A stretch of 64,000 nucleotides of DNA from Glossina fuscipes (Eukaryota > Arthropoda > Insecta > Diptera > Glossinidae). Under the pieces are notes generated by a model, which ran no database searches, was not told the DNA's origin, and saw only the letters and a program-made list of their open reading frames with translations. Made by a program: the position numbers and the translations under genes. Within the stretch, counting starts at the first letter, position 1. Every line of letters begins with the position of its first letter. The DNA is taken from NCBI RefSeq assembly GCF_014805625.2, contig NW_023998516.1, positions 62,001 through 126,000 on the forward strand, in the 5' to 3' direction. Of the stretch, positions 12,737 to 23,644 are shown in pieces.

Positions 12737-14212
12737 AACCACGTTAAATAAAAATTCTTGTACTTAACTATTTTTGAATGGTAATAATAGCTCTATCAAT
12801 AACTATGCAAAATATCTTGGCTTACGTATTGGACATGTATGAGCTAGACGCTAGAAACTTGATTTGAAAACTAAAAGAATCTATTGGTTAACTCGTTTAG
12901 AATCTCAACTTAATCTAATAAATAAATGCATCTTATGCAGCGTTATCCTCCATTTTATCACGGTTTATGACATAAAATTATGAGGACAAGTCAATAATTC
13001 CAGTATTGAAATACTTTAAATATATCAATCGAAAACTTTTAATCTTATTTTTAATGCTCCGTTGCTAACAAGAAAACTACTCATGATGATCTGGACTTTC
13101 CGTATGTTGAAAGTTTAACTTAAAATATCTTTTCAAAAATAGCACATGTTAACCCAATGATGCATTACAATATGATAATTAAAACGAATCCTTTGTTTTA
13201 AAGAAATTACTCCGCGCATAGATAAAACCAATGCCGTTATCTCTAGGTTTGAATCTTCGCAGAGTCACTATCAATTAAACAGAAAACGTCGTTACTTAAC
13301 TAGAACTACTGCAGTTAATGATTTAGTATAGATATATTCGGTGAAAGAAAAAGTTGTGTCGTGTTCCTCAATAGATGGTTTTGGATTCGTCTGACTTCGG
13401 TAACATTAACGTAACCGAGCAATGTCATATTTTAGCACGTATGAAAGGTGAAATCTACAGGTAATTGGAGAAAGAAAATCACTTTGTTTACGTGATCGTA
13501 TAGAAATCCCAGAAGTTTTACATTAATCGCCTAATGATTTTACCAGAAATATGACAAAAGACTAGCAATTAAATCCCGAAAACAATGAAAAAAGAAACCA
13601 AGTCGTAATTCTTTGTTCATTTGTCTTTCACTTCCACATAATCTTCTGGTCTTATGTTGGCTGCTCTTATACGAAATTGCAAGGGAGCAAGTAAGAAAGT
13701 TATGTTGGTCGTGGCGATAGTTTTTGATACCGTCTTGCAAATTATGTTCTAATTATAGACTATTTCTGCGATTACGAGAAAAATTTATACAAAGTTTTAG
13801 ATCATTTTTTACTTATAGCATGTTCGATTATTTAATGTTGCGTACTAAAGGGTTAAATATATTTAGTAAATCTATAAATCAAGTTTAAGACCAATATTTA
13901 TTATGGACTTTAAATTGCGTTCTTCGTCGTGGTTTTGGGTAAATGAAATCTATTCTCCACTTGAACAACACGGTTTACTTAAGAAGTCTCAATTTTCGCT
14001 TTTGGTTGACAAAAAAAAAAACTTCGCCACAACACCTGCTTGGATTATATTTTTTAAGGTATTAATTTCTAAAAAGCTTCTTTTTTCCACGTGACTGTCG
14101 CGCCTGCTTGCTTCGCTGTAGACTGGTTCTGTCGTATTAGAGTGCAGTAGCCTTTCCTTTCATCAAGTGCAGCCACTTTTTTTTTTTAATCCCATTGAAG
14201 CAGTCTGGTTAT

Positions 14213-14915
14213 TTACTCTTCAAATTCCCCCATATCCACACTATCATCTTTCCAGTATAAAATCTTGCGGCACTAATCTCCATAACCTTATGTGACATTA
14301 ATTATGCATTTCACACTATTTGAAATGGTTTACCTTGCTTCATCATAATGTTTTTTGAGTAATTCATCCATTTTTCATTACCAGGACTGATTTGATGAGC
14401 TCGGTCAATCAAATTTTTCATCAACAATTTATGCTGCTGCCATATATCGAACTTGTGTATTTGTCTAGCCTTATGCAATCGCGGTAAAGCTATCCTCTGA
14501 TCGACATTTTATTTTTCCAATGCAATGACTGCATATTTATCAATGTTCTTCAATATTTTCTGAAATTTTATTCTCTTTCTCAATAGTTGGTCGCAATATA
14601 TGCATCAACATCAACATCAACATCAAAATATGCAAAACAAAGGCGAGGAAATCATCTAAATTCTATTGAATTTTATCAACTCGACTTTATATAGCATAAA
14701 TCTTGGCTAGGCTTGCCAAGCTAGCGTTTTCGACATTTTCGCTGTGGATTTGAAATATATAACGATTTTTTTTCAGATTGACAACGTAAAAAACTATCTA
14801 TGTGATAATTATTTCTTTCTAAATCCGTATGAGTATATCGTAATTTGAAATATGAGACCACATGCCGTCTGTATCGACAACCGTCTCTCCGTACTGTTTC
14901 GGCAAATCGTTAAAT
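14213..14915 (-). pseudogene. Decayed coding-like remnant, unrecognised
   Basis: On the minus strand, several consecutive pieces read like ordinary globular protein but are broken by stops and frame changes: one beginning QYGETVVDTDGMWSHIS (near 14.9 kb), one containing ALPRLHKARQIHKFDIWQQ then NLIDRAHQISPGNEKW (about 14.5-14.35 kb), and a last one ending WKDDSVDMGEFEE before a stop at 14213. A run of 11 T on the plus strand (14177-14187) lies just beyond, which would be an A-tract after the stop. Together this suggests a retroposed or otherwise decayed gene copy. I could not name the parent. A small ATCAAC tandem repeat (about 14602-14625) interrupts it. Confidence 0.4.
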
Positions 14916-14949
14916 AACAACCAGAGTACTAACATTTAATTATTTCGCT

Positions 14950-15498
14950 GCGCTTTTAAGTTTTACAGGAGAAATTTTTAATGAGCTTTTGTTAATTTTT
15001 TTCTCTCTTTTGGAAGAATTATATTACAAAGGAAGGACGGAGAGATTTTAAGCTAAATTGTACATATGTACCAATTTTCAATAGTATTTTTACTCTTGCC
15101 GAAAAACTTTTTGCGGATATCATAAGGAGGAAACATTTCATAATCTGTTCAAATATGCACTGGATTGAAAACTTTTCTTAAGAGAGCCCAAAACAAGCTG
15201 TTAAGATGCCCTTTGCATTTCAAAAGTACGAAAAAAAAACTTTTCCAAATTTTTCTTTTAATTGAAGAACAAGCGAAACGTAAAGCAAACATGAAATGTA
15301 TATAAAGCGATATTAATACATCTCTCTTAGCGGTTCTTACAAAAAACGTTACATTTTTCCATATTTAATTTAAATCACAATTTAGAGAACTAGAATGAAA
15401 TACTTTATTGATTCATTTATATAATATGAATTCAGAAAAATTTATTAAACGAAATTTATTTGTTTTGTCTGAATTTTAATTGTTTCACTCACTTATAG
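14950..15498. other. Noncoding DNA upstream of the large gene
   Basis: It probably is intron or upstream sequence of the large gene and ends in the TTTCACTCACTTATAG acceptor. No promoter element can be called with confidence. Confidence 0.4.
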
Positions 15499-15543
15499 CC
15501 GCAATAACCTTTGATCGAAGGGCAAAGAATATTTCCATGGGAT
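15499..15543 (+). other. 5' untranslated part of the first recognised exon
   Basis: A pyrimidine-rich tract ending in CACTTATAG just before 15499 makes a good splice acceptor. All three frames from 15499 hit a stop before or at the coding frame of the exon, so this short leader cannot be an internal coding exon read through. It is best taken as 5' UTR joined to an upstream noncoding exon that I did not find. Confidence 0.5.
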
Positions 15544-15551
15544 ATGTCTAA
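15537..15551 (+). promoter_or_regulatory. Four-codon upstream ORF overlapping the main start
   Basis: An ATG at 15537 opens a four-codon reading frame that stops at TAA 15549-15551. It overlaps the presumed main ATG at 15544 in another frame. Such overlapping upstream ORFs usually lower translation of the main frame through leaky scanning. That effect is inferred here and depends on the main start being correct. Confidence 0.35.
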
Positions 15552-15696
15552 CGAAAAATATATGGATCTACGATATACTGGCGTTGGTAGCGCCGAGGGA
15601 TCTAATAAAAGTGCAAAACGCCCAATACGACCAAAACTATTGAAATTAAGCGATGTGACGATACCACATCGAAGCCGAAAAAAAACCAAAACAAAG
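15544..15696 (+). CDS. First coding exon of a large unrecognised disordered protein
   Basis: This exon gives 51 codons from ATG 15544 to a donor, ACAAAG|GTAATT, at 15696/15697, ending in phase 0. The peptide is strongly basic towards its end (RPIRPKLLK, then RSRKKTKTK), which would suit a nuclear localisation or acidic-membrane contact signal. The next exon starts in phase 0 with TKDRSLSS, so the joined protein runs smoothly through a K/T-rich segment. The start was chosen because an in-frame stop lies at 15505-15507 and ATG 15544 is the first in-frame methionine; -3 is G, a fair context. A second in-frame Met seven codons later (residue 7) is an alternative. I do not recognise the family. 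Intron 1 is 767 bp. Confidence 0.72.
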
Positions 15697-16463
15697 GTAA
15701 TTGAACTCACAATAGCTAAATTATAGAAAGTCAAGGTTTTTTCTTATTCAAAACGATTTGGATCGAACGTCCATTCACAGAACTCCTTATTTTGCAAAGT
15801 CTTTACGTGAAAATAAAATTGCAATTTTCAAAATTCGTCGACAAAAATCAATCGAAATCATTTTGACAATAAAGAAAAAAGTTTTCGTAAATTTTGACCA
15901 TGACCTTTCAGGTTTTAGGTACGGTCCTATATCAAGACCACCGTCAAAGGTCTAATTTTAAATGAAAAGAAGGTATAATTTTTGGCATTTTACCGCGAAA
16001 ATAGATGAGCAGCTGCATTAGAAAAAATGGCGGTTGGGCTGTATACTATTCAGCCTGCCCAACTATAACGTGTTCACTAGTTACAGTAACATATTACACA
16101 AATAAAGACAACTTTGTTGACTTTAAGTCAGAGGGAACGTAGGCTAATTGTGTTGCGCATTAATTGCAACGTTTGAATTAACGTGAAAGCGCCAAAAAAT
16201 AAACCTATATACCTAGTACATGTGTACGCAATTTCATTTAGTCTTAAGCGTTAGGCCTTGAAATTTTATGTTTTTTAAAACATTCAAAGCAGTTGGAGAC
16301 TCTGTTAGGCTAGGACCGAATGCATGGACGGCTGTTCCTTTCTATGCTTTCGCACTTAATGAGTTTCCTTTATATTTATTTTTAAATTTTTAAAACAATC
16401 TATATCGGCAACTATACGGCTAACAGCTTGCGCTCTGTATATTTTTCATTTTCTCTTATTTAG
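15697..16463 (+). other. Intron 1 of the large gene
   Basis: GTAATT opens the intron and a pyrimidine-rich stretch ending TTCTCTTATTTAG closes it. It carries in-frame stops, including TAG at the acceptor itself, so it must be removed. No transposon is visible in it. Confidence 0.75.
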
Positions 16464-19400
16464 ACGAAAGATCGTTCCTTGTCCTCGGTTCGTGATCGTA
16501 TATATGATGATCCCGCTTACACCGATGATATTAGCCATTTGGCTAATCCAATGAGGCGTAGCAGTTTTGCTTCGACAAATTTAATAAATGAAGCTACCAG
16601 CGGCGTTGGTGGTGGTAGCAGTTCTTTGGGTAAACGTAGCAAGCTTACTAAAGAGTTTTTGAAGATCGCTCAAGAGGATTTGGGGCGGCTCGTGTTCAGC
16701 AGTTCTGATGATGACTTACAACCAGTAGCTGCAGTTAGGAGTTCGGACAGGGGACGAAGTTTGGAGCGTGGTAGAATGAAAAAGGAGTCCACTAAAGAGC
16801 ATAAATCGAGCCGTTCTGAGAAACTTACTACAAAACGTAATTTAAGTTTGGATAATAAACTACATGATTCGCAGCATAGTGAAAATGTGGATGAGTTGAT
16901 ATCCGAAAATCCGGCTCCTTCGAGTTTAACGCGACACAACTTAAGTAAACAGCGCACTGATGATAGTTGTAACGGTAGTCGGCAAAGACCTCAAGAATCT
17001 CTACCGGATCAAGACGATCTGTTTTCAACGCGTAGCTCTAAGGGAAAAGATTCTGCAACGACAGCGGAACGCGACACATCAACTGCTGCTTCTGTCAGCA
17101 GTGTGAATACTTCGAGCACTACTAAAATGCAAATGGGCCGCCGTTTTTTGAAAGGTGAAATTGGTATAAAAAGTTTTAATTATTATTTACTTAAAGAGGG
17201 TCTAAAAAGCTCAAAAAAGTTTGTGGAGAAACAGCGTAACAACCTACAAATGAATGCGACGAATGGCGGTGCCAACAACTTAAACATAACAACAGTGAGT
17301 ACCAGTCCCACTAATGTTGTCACTAGTTCCATATCTACTCTAAACAACAAAAATAAATTGCAAACTCGGAGTGAGGAGAATATTTACGAAGAAATATTTT
17401 TTAAAGATGCCCCCTTGAGCGATGACGATGAAAATCAAAACCTCCCAAATAGCCAACAAACAATTAACCCAAACTTATTGCAAACCCCCTCTGATACAGT
17501 GTCACACAGTGGTAATTTAATAAATGATTCGATAGTGTACGCTGACTGTGAGTTATGTATGCAACAGTGTAATAGACAAGAGTGTGATTATTGCTACAGA
17601 GCAGAGAGGGCAAATAATGCCGGAAACTCAAGCAGCCAACTACAATTTCAACAACAAACATTTAATTTAAGTTCTTTGAAAGCCAATCAGGTCGGCAATA
17701 ATTATCAAAGCCAAACATCCATGATTATTAATAACAGCAGCGCAATTAGATCAACGGCTAACGAAACCCACGTAACCACAGCTCCCATCTTAGAATTTCA
17801 GTCTTACAACCCCAATAATCCGGGTGTGTATAAAATTGAAACTACACCGGTAGCTATTACCGGTGATTATAATCCGATTTTGCAATTTCAACAGCAGCCA
17901 TCGTCTAATATCAGCGCACAGCACTATCAAAATCAATACTCGACTTCAAATAACAGCACTGCGACAACAACACCTAGCGAAAATCAACAGCAACATCGGC
18001 AGAAGCATCACCAGCATCATCTACAGCAACAACAACAATTTTATACCATAAACCACCAACAGCAGCAGAATACTTATGGTACACCTGTCAACACCACGTT
18101 TTGGTCACAAAACGGTCAAGTAAGACAGCGAAATAATCATCAAACTTCATCGTATAATTTGAACAACCTGAGTTCTGTTGGGGGCCATTTGTCTATGCAA
18201 CGTATGAATACCAAATCTAGTTCCTCTAGTGATTCCTTGCAGTATTATCATCAGCAGCAGCAGCAACAGCAACAAAAATTTAATACTTTAACACAACTAG
18301 ACGTCAATCATTATGCAGCTAGCCGTGGGGAAGTGTCAACAGCTTCTACACCCTACCTTTACACACAACCCATGTATCCGTTAATGTATGCCGCTAGTGG
18401 ACGTTTGGGCGGTTCTCAGATATTGTTGGACACGAACAGCTCGGCAGCGTACGATGCTCCAACCGGTATTTATAAGACAGATTCGCGGGCCTCCATATTA
18501 AGTGAATATTCATTGTCACGCAGTTCTGATACCTATTATGCTAGTCAGAGGTATGGAGGGGCTGGTTTAACTCGTCACTTCCCACACACTCAAATGACTA
18601 ACACTCACTTTGGAGATTCTCTTCTATCTTCGTATGCAACTTCAGCTCAAAGGCGATATTTTGGTAGTGCTGAGAGTTGTCGCTTTGCTTTCGACTGTCG
18701 CCGTTGCAGTTTTGAAAATGTACCAGTAAGCACAAATACCTCCACTGTACGCAACGGTAAATGTCCTTATTCAGAGAACTGTCATTTTGATTGTCGAAAT
18801 TGCGACTGTTCCTCAAATTATTTCTCTTCTGACTTTGATGAGTTATATAGCGGTGGTGGTATACCTCGAAAAACGGCTAAAGGTACTTTGCCGTCCACAG
18901 GAGGTCAGCCCCCGCCAGCTTTAGACGACTACGAAGAGAATGCGGCTAACGAACGTAAGCAATCTTTAAAACAAAATAAATATGCTCAAGACTTCTTTAA
19001 ACATGTCAGCGATGTGAAGCGCAGTATTTATCAAGCAGAAATGCAAAGAGCGGGGGTCATGGAACCGGGCAATTCAAAGAAACTATGTGGGAAAGAGAAG
19101 AACGAATCAGAAAAAGAAGAATGTGGCAGCATGACAACCTTGCCTCTAATCAAAGAGCGCTCCCGAAAGCCCACGCCAGCTCCTAGAAATAGTTTACATC
19201 AGAATCAAACAACAGCTGGTCAATTGACACCACATCCTCTGACAAGACGTTTACATCAACAAAAAAACGAAGCTATAGAAGAAAACAAGCCGGAATACTC
19301 TTCGTTGGACCGTTTGGTTATTAAACATACTGGAACTATTCCCAAAATGTCAGTAAACGACCAAAAACAAAGCCCGCAGCATGCTTCGCAGACATATGGC

Positions 19401-20393
19401 AAATCTAACGAACGATTCCAACACAGCGTGGACCCAGTAGATAGTAAGCTACATGGCTCGTCCGTTGCTTCTTTGTCAAATAAAAGACATGGAAGCTCCT
19501 TGAAAACTTCTACTAGCTTGAATGCAGCGCTGCCTTTAAAACGACGAGATATACCCGCACCACCTCCACCATCTCCAGCAACTTATGCTGACTTGCAAGA
19601 ATTGCGGTACAGTCTGAAGCAGCAGCAACAACGCTGTCAAATCACACCAAATAGTAACAACACAAGCGAAGACGCAGACCGAAAGCTGAAGATTAGAAAA
19701 TATGGTGCGAGTGACGCCGACCAAGAAAGCGAACAAGCTCTACATAATGAAAAAAATATAAAAGAAAAGGACATAATAACAGAAAATCTTGTAGCGTGTT
19801 CAACATCGCCCCTGCGCCCACTTTCGACAACAGAACAATTGCACACATTGCATACAACAATAACAATGACACCAACTGAGGATTACCTAACAATAACTGA
19901 GGCCTCTGTTTCTTTGCCAACGGAAAGCGCCAACAAAAGCAGCTTTGATGTAGTTAGTTGTGGAACAACTTCAACTGATATGGCCACCGCTGCGACTAGT
20001 GTCTCAAGGGATATGCAAGTAATTGTTAGCGAACAACAGGCTAACGATGATGAGTCAACTTTCAATGTCGACATTATTACCAGCAATAGCATCGTTATCC
20101 CTATACAAAGTGAGGCTGCAGTTAACAACGCTATACAGGCAGCCACTGTATCTTCTCTCCCTTTTGCGTCTATTTCCGCTTCATCAGCTACAGCGACGAC
20201 TTTCGATTCCCAGCAACGTGATCAAAACGATGACGATGACGTTTTCTATGATGCGCGTAGTGAAGACTCCAATTGTACGGCAGCCAGTTATAGTGCAGCA
20301 TCCAATAAACAACAATCTCACCATTTTCTCATAGACTTGGAAGCTAAACGACAAACGCAACCCCACCCCACCCCACTGTTAGCTCATCAACAG
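16464..20393 (+). CDS. Main exon of the large disordered protein (polyQ, Cys clusters)
   Basis: A single 3930-bp exon of 1310 codons, both ends in phase 0. The acceptor is TTATTTAG|ACG and the donor CAACAG|GTAAGA is near-consensus. Counting from Met1 of the previous exon, it holds: a Ser/Arg-rich start; an acidic segment around the Src-SH2-type motif YEEI (Tyr 359); cysteine cluster 1 (413, 416, 420, 425, 428); long Q/N/H-rich tracts encoded by mixed CAG/CAA near 18000-18290; cysteine cluster 2 (790, 796, 799, 818, 824, 828, 831, 833); an SH3-type RKPTPAPR at 952-959; PAPPPPSPATY at 1082-1092; and a Ser/Thr-rich, acidic C-terminal part. There is no transmembrane segment, signal peptide or enzyme domain. 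The composition suits a large intracellular scaffold or adaptor, possibly neuronal or cytoskeletal, but this is inference. Antisense open frames here are shadows. Confidence 0.9.
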
Positions 20394-21851
20394 GTAAGAA
20401 TATTATAAACCAGCATGAAGGCTTTAGTGCGCGTATGCAATCATGTACGTTATTTAATTTTTTTTAATGTCAGAAGCAGTTGGGGGGAAACGAATAACTT
20501 TAAAAGATACTTTTCTTTCCGCAATCATTTTAATAAAATAAAAAATAAAAGATGTGAAAAAGAGAGGAAGCGGAAGAATTTCAAAGTATGTACAGAATAG
20601 TGAGAATAGTTGTCAAAGTTTTGTTACAAGCACGTCCTGACGTCGGATATATAAGCACGCATCTCTAAATACATCACATTGAATTATGTATGAACGTGTT
20701 TACGTAACGCACATCTTTTTCTTTTTTTGCCCTTCTTTTTATCTTTCCAAACTTTCGTGCGATAATATTAAGTTATACATACTATTAGCAATATTATTTT
20801 AAATCATCTTTCACTGAAAGCAATGAACTAATTGAACCCAAACATATTTATGGAAGACATTTTTGTATTTGAATGTTTTTTCTATGCTTGACATGAATTA
20901 TGAACAGAACCAACCACATCGTCAAACGTTATTTAAATGACCCGTCAATATCTTTCAAGAACTTAAGGTCTTTAATTAGCTAAGTCCTTAATTGATTTAC
21001 TACATTCGACATACTGCATATTGCGGTACTTTAAGGATTATTTGAACAAGGCAATAATGGTAAAGCATTAGCTGCAAAAATGTGTAGTGTGTAGCGCGGC
21101 GAAGACTTGGTAAGCGATTATGTAATTAGAAATTGATTTGCCAAATTCCCTTCTGGAGATATCTCTTTCGCGCCATTATTGGTCGGTCGTTGTAATGATA
21201 CCCTTCAAGTACATCTTGGGAGATTTTCAAATACATTCGTTAGTAGGATGTTAGAAATACATGGTTAATACCAAGACTTTTTTATATTAGTTTCAATTTC
21301 AATTTTAACACAACGAATGACTGTTTAGTGTCGCTTTTGGGATTTGCAAGATTATCGAACCTTACGTTTTCGAAAATGAAAGTGGAAATTTTTCTGTTTC
21401 TCTCTCTGCACATCTCTCTATGTATTACTCTGTTGATCGCTCTTTGCTTCTGCCTTAGATTCTCTCTCGTTTGTTGCTGGTACTTTCGGAGGGTTGATCG
21501 TAGAAATCGGTGCTCGATCTCCATCGAAACGTTCTCATCACTAGAAAATTGAAACAGTTTCAAATAAAAAGTATCATTAATATATTCGCATTCGCGTTCG
21601 TATATACCTACATTAAATATATTGAAGTTAGTAACTGTCTTAGAAAACGCCTGCATATGACAAAATTTCTATATGTTTGTTTAAGTTTAGTGCAAGATGT
21701 TAAAGAATAGCAGTAACACCAATTCTTAATTCTTAGTTGCTTCGTATGAATACTTTACAAATTTTTATTACAAATTTAAGTTAATTTTTTTTTTTTGCAT
21801 TTTAATGTTATTAAATATTTGTTCTTCTATATATACAATGTTCCGTTATAG
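20394..21851 (+). other. Intron 2 of the large gene
   Basis: It runs from GTAAGA to TTCCGTTATAG. Reading past the donor meets TAA after four codons, so splicing is needed to continue the protein. The intron is AT-rich and I see no recognisable element. A pyrimidine-rich, antisense-open stretch near 21280-21660 is not supported as a gene. Confidence 0.75.
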
Positions 21852-23392
21852 GAAATGAAACAACAAAACCTCGAAGCAAAGGAAATGCTTGAAGAGCGAC
21901 AAAAACAGGAGCAACAATCTAATGAAAACTGTTCAATTCAAAATAAAATAAACGAACAAAAAAAAGAGAAAACTATGCAAAATCATGTGGAAAATATTAA
22001 TAACCTTAACGATAATAACAACAAACACAACGATAACGACAATAAGGAAAATGCAACAGCCTGTAGTGATGTAGATAACAACCATGACCAAAGTGACAAC
22101 AACGATGTTGACGATAATGGTGAAAACGGCGCTGGAGAAGTAATATCAACAGAAAAGGACAATGCCATAAACGCAATTGTTACAACAGCCACAGCGATAT
22201 TAACATCAACAACAACAACGATAACAACACAATTAGTCAAGGTTAACAGTATATCTGAATATGAAAAAACAAGAAAACAAACGAAATGTATAGGAAAAGA
22301 ATCTAGTAATGCAATCGTTAAGCACATAACATCACGCGGTGGTAAAGATAGAAATGCAGAGAAACCTGAAAAAAGGTCTAAACACAATCGAAAAGAACCA
22401 GAAAAGGAAGTAAAAACAAAACTGACAATGAACCTGGACGACGAAAAGACCAAAACACATACGTCGACCACAACAATAAGAGAAACATCAACAACCACAG
22501 CAACAGCAACAACAGCATCAACGTCTAAATACACAACAGCAGCAGTGACAATGAAAAAGCAACGAACGCAACGTCGCTCGCCCAACTCATGTCAAGGCAA
22601 ATCACTAGCACCAACACTAAGTTGCGATACATGTTGCCAAGAGGAGTATAAACCAGAATTGTTATTACAGCAGCATCTGCAGCAGCATGAGAAAGATCAT
22701 ACGCAACACTCGTCGACGCAGACATTGAAGCCACCGACTTTGCATATAGGTAAGGCTGGTCAACCAACTCGTCTTTGTGCTAGACGTAAAGCGAATAGTA
22801 AAGAAAGAGCGAGCAAAACAAAACACGAAATCAAAACCAAAATTATATACAGCAGCGAAAAACCAGAAAGCATCGTTACTAACAATAACAGAGAAACCGG
22901 ATTTATAACAAAAACCACTACAGCAACAGCAAGCTTAAGTGAGGCATGCGCTAAAAATATAAAATCCACAAATGTTGCTGACACCAAAGAAAGAACGCAT
23001 AAAAGGAAAGAGAGAAAATCCGAAAAATCAAAAACAAACGAAAATCGTTTAGTTGCCGATAACGTAGAAGTTGAAAAAACTGAAAATGAAATAAAAAAAG
23101 ATGCAAAGCACATTGAAAATGTTGAACAGCATGCTGAAGACGTTGTTTCCGGAGTGATAGTGGATGCTATTATAAAATTACAACATGAAACGGAGCAAGG
23201 AAACGACAAATCTCCATCGACGACTACGGAATCGTTGACGTTGGCAGCCATAAACGCCAACGTAAGCCTGCCTTCGTTACCAACTGACGTCGAGCAGACG
23301 AATAGCATCACCACTGCCGATACTATTGAGACCAACTCTACAGCCTTCAGTAACTCTACAACCTTCAGTGTCACAGCACACTCGCTTAGCAG
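21852..23392 (+). CDS. Third coding exon: coiled-coil start, K/T-rich, C2H2-like motif
   Basis: The acceptor TTCCGTTATAG|GAA is in phase 0 with the previous exon. The exon reads 513 codons plus two bases to a donor, AGCAG|GTATGC. It opens with a charged stretch of E/K/Q heptad character (residues about 1362-1400), likely a coiled coil, followed by long Asn/Asp, Thr and Lys/Glu low-complexity tracts. Around residues 1619-1640 lies Cys-X3-Cys-X3-Tyr-X5-Leu-X2-His-X3-His, close to a C2H2 zinc finger but inside a Q/H-rich stretch, so it may be chance. If the donor is not used, translation stops at 23412-23414 after seven more codons. A polyadenylation signal follows at 23639. No family was recognised. 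Long minus-strand open frames opposite it reflect codon bias, not genes. Confidence 0.82.
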
Positions 23393-23555
23393 GTATGCGT
23401 TCATGTTACTGTGAAATCTACATTTGTTGTTATCTAAATTTACTATTTTTGTGAGAGTGAAGTCAGGCCTACAAAATACTATAAGCATGTTGTGCGGGTA
23501 CTAGCATACACACACTTGTTGTGAATACACTTGTTAATAATGAATGTAAATGGAA

Positions 23556-23602
23556 GCGAGTGCGAGTGCGAGCGAGTGTATGTGTATGTGTATGTGTTTG
23601 TG
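23556..23602 (+). repeat. GAGTGC / GTATGT short tandem repeat
   Basis: Imperfect repeats of GAGTGC pass into repeats of GTATGT, just downstream of the third exon. This is a simple-sequence tract. Confidence 0.6.
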
Positions 23603-23638
23603 GCTATTGTCTATATAAAGTGTACATACAAACAATGA

Positions 23639-23644
23639 AATAAA
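23639..23644 (+). promoter_or_regulatory. AATAAA polyadenylation signal candidate
   Basis: AATAAA lies about 225 bp past the stop that would be reached if the 23392/23393 donor were skipped. It would allow a short isoform ending in this exon. In 70% AT DNA such hexamers are common by chance. Confidence 0.25.

Larger units (their letters stand above)
11080..14176. other. Noncoding DNA containing two SINE-like pieces
   Basis: Apart from the SINE head and tail annotated separately, no coding exon or element end was recognised. An (AAT)n run at about 12709-12736 belongs to the SINE tail. Confidence 0.35.

Noticed and set aside
14602..14626. CRISPR-like or regulatory array of CATCAA units
   Set aside because: Only a few short perfect units without spacers; an ordinary simple repeat.
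19536..20366. Several antisense and alternate-frame open frames over the main exon
   Set aside because: Shadow frames of a low-complexity coding exon.
21983..22585. 200-codon open frame antisense to the third exon
   Set aside because: It is the mirror of Thr/Asn/Lys-rich codons (ACA, AAC) in the sense exon, giving Val/Leu/Ser-rich nonsense; splice and phase evidence support the plus strand.
22760..23488. 242-codon open frame antisense to the third exon
   Set aside because: Same cause; no motifs, and it overlaps an exon that joins in phase to its neighbour.
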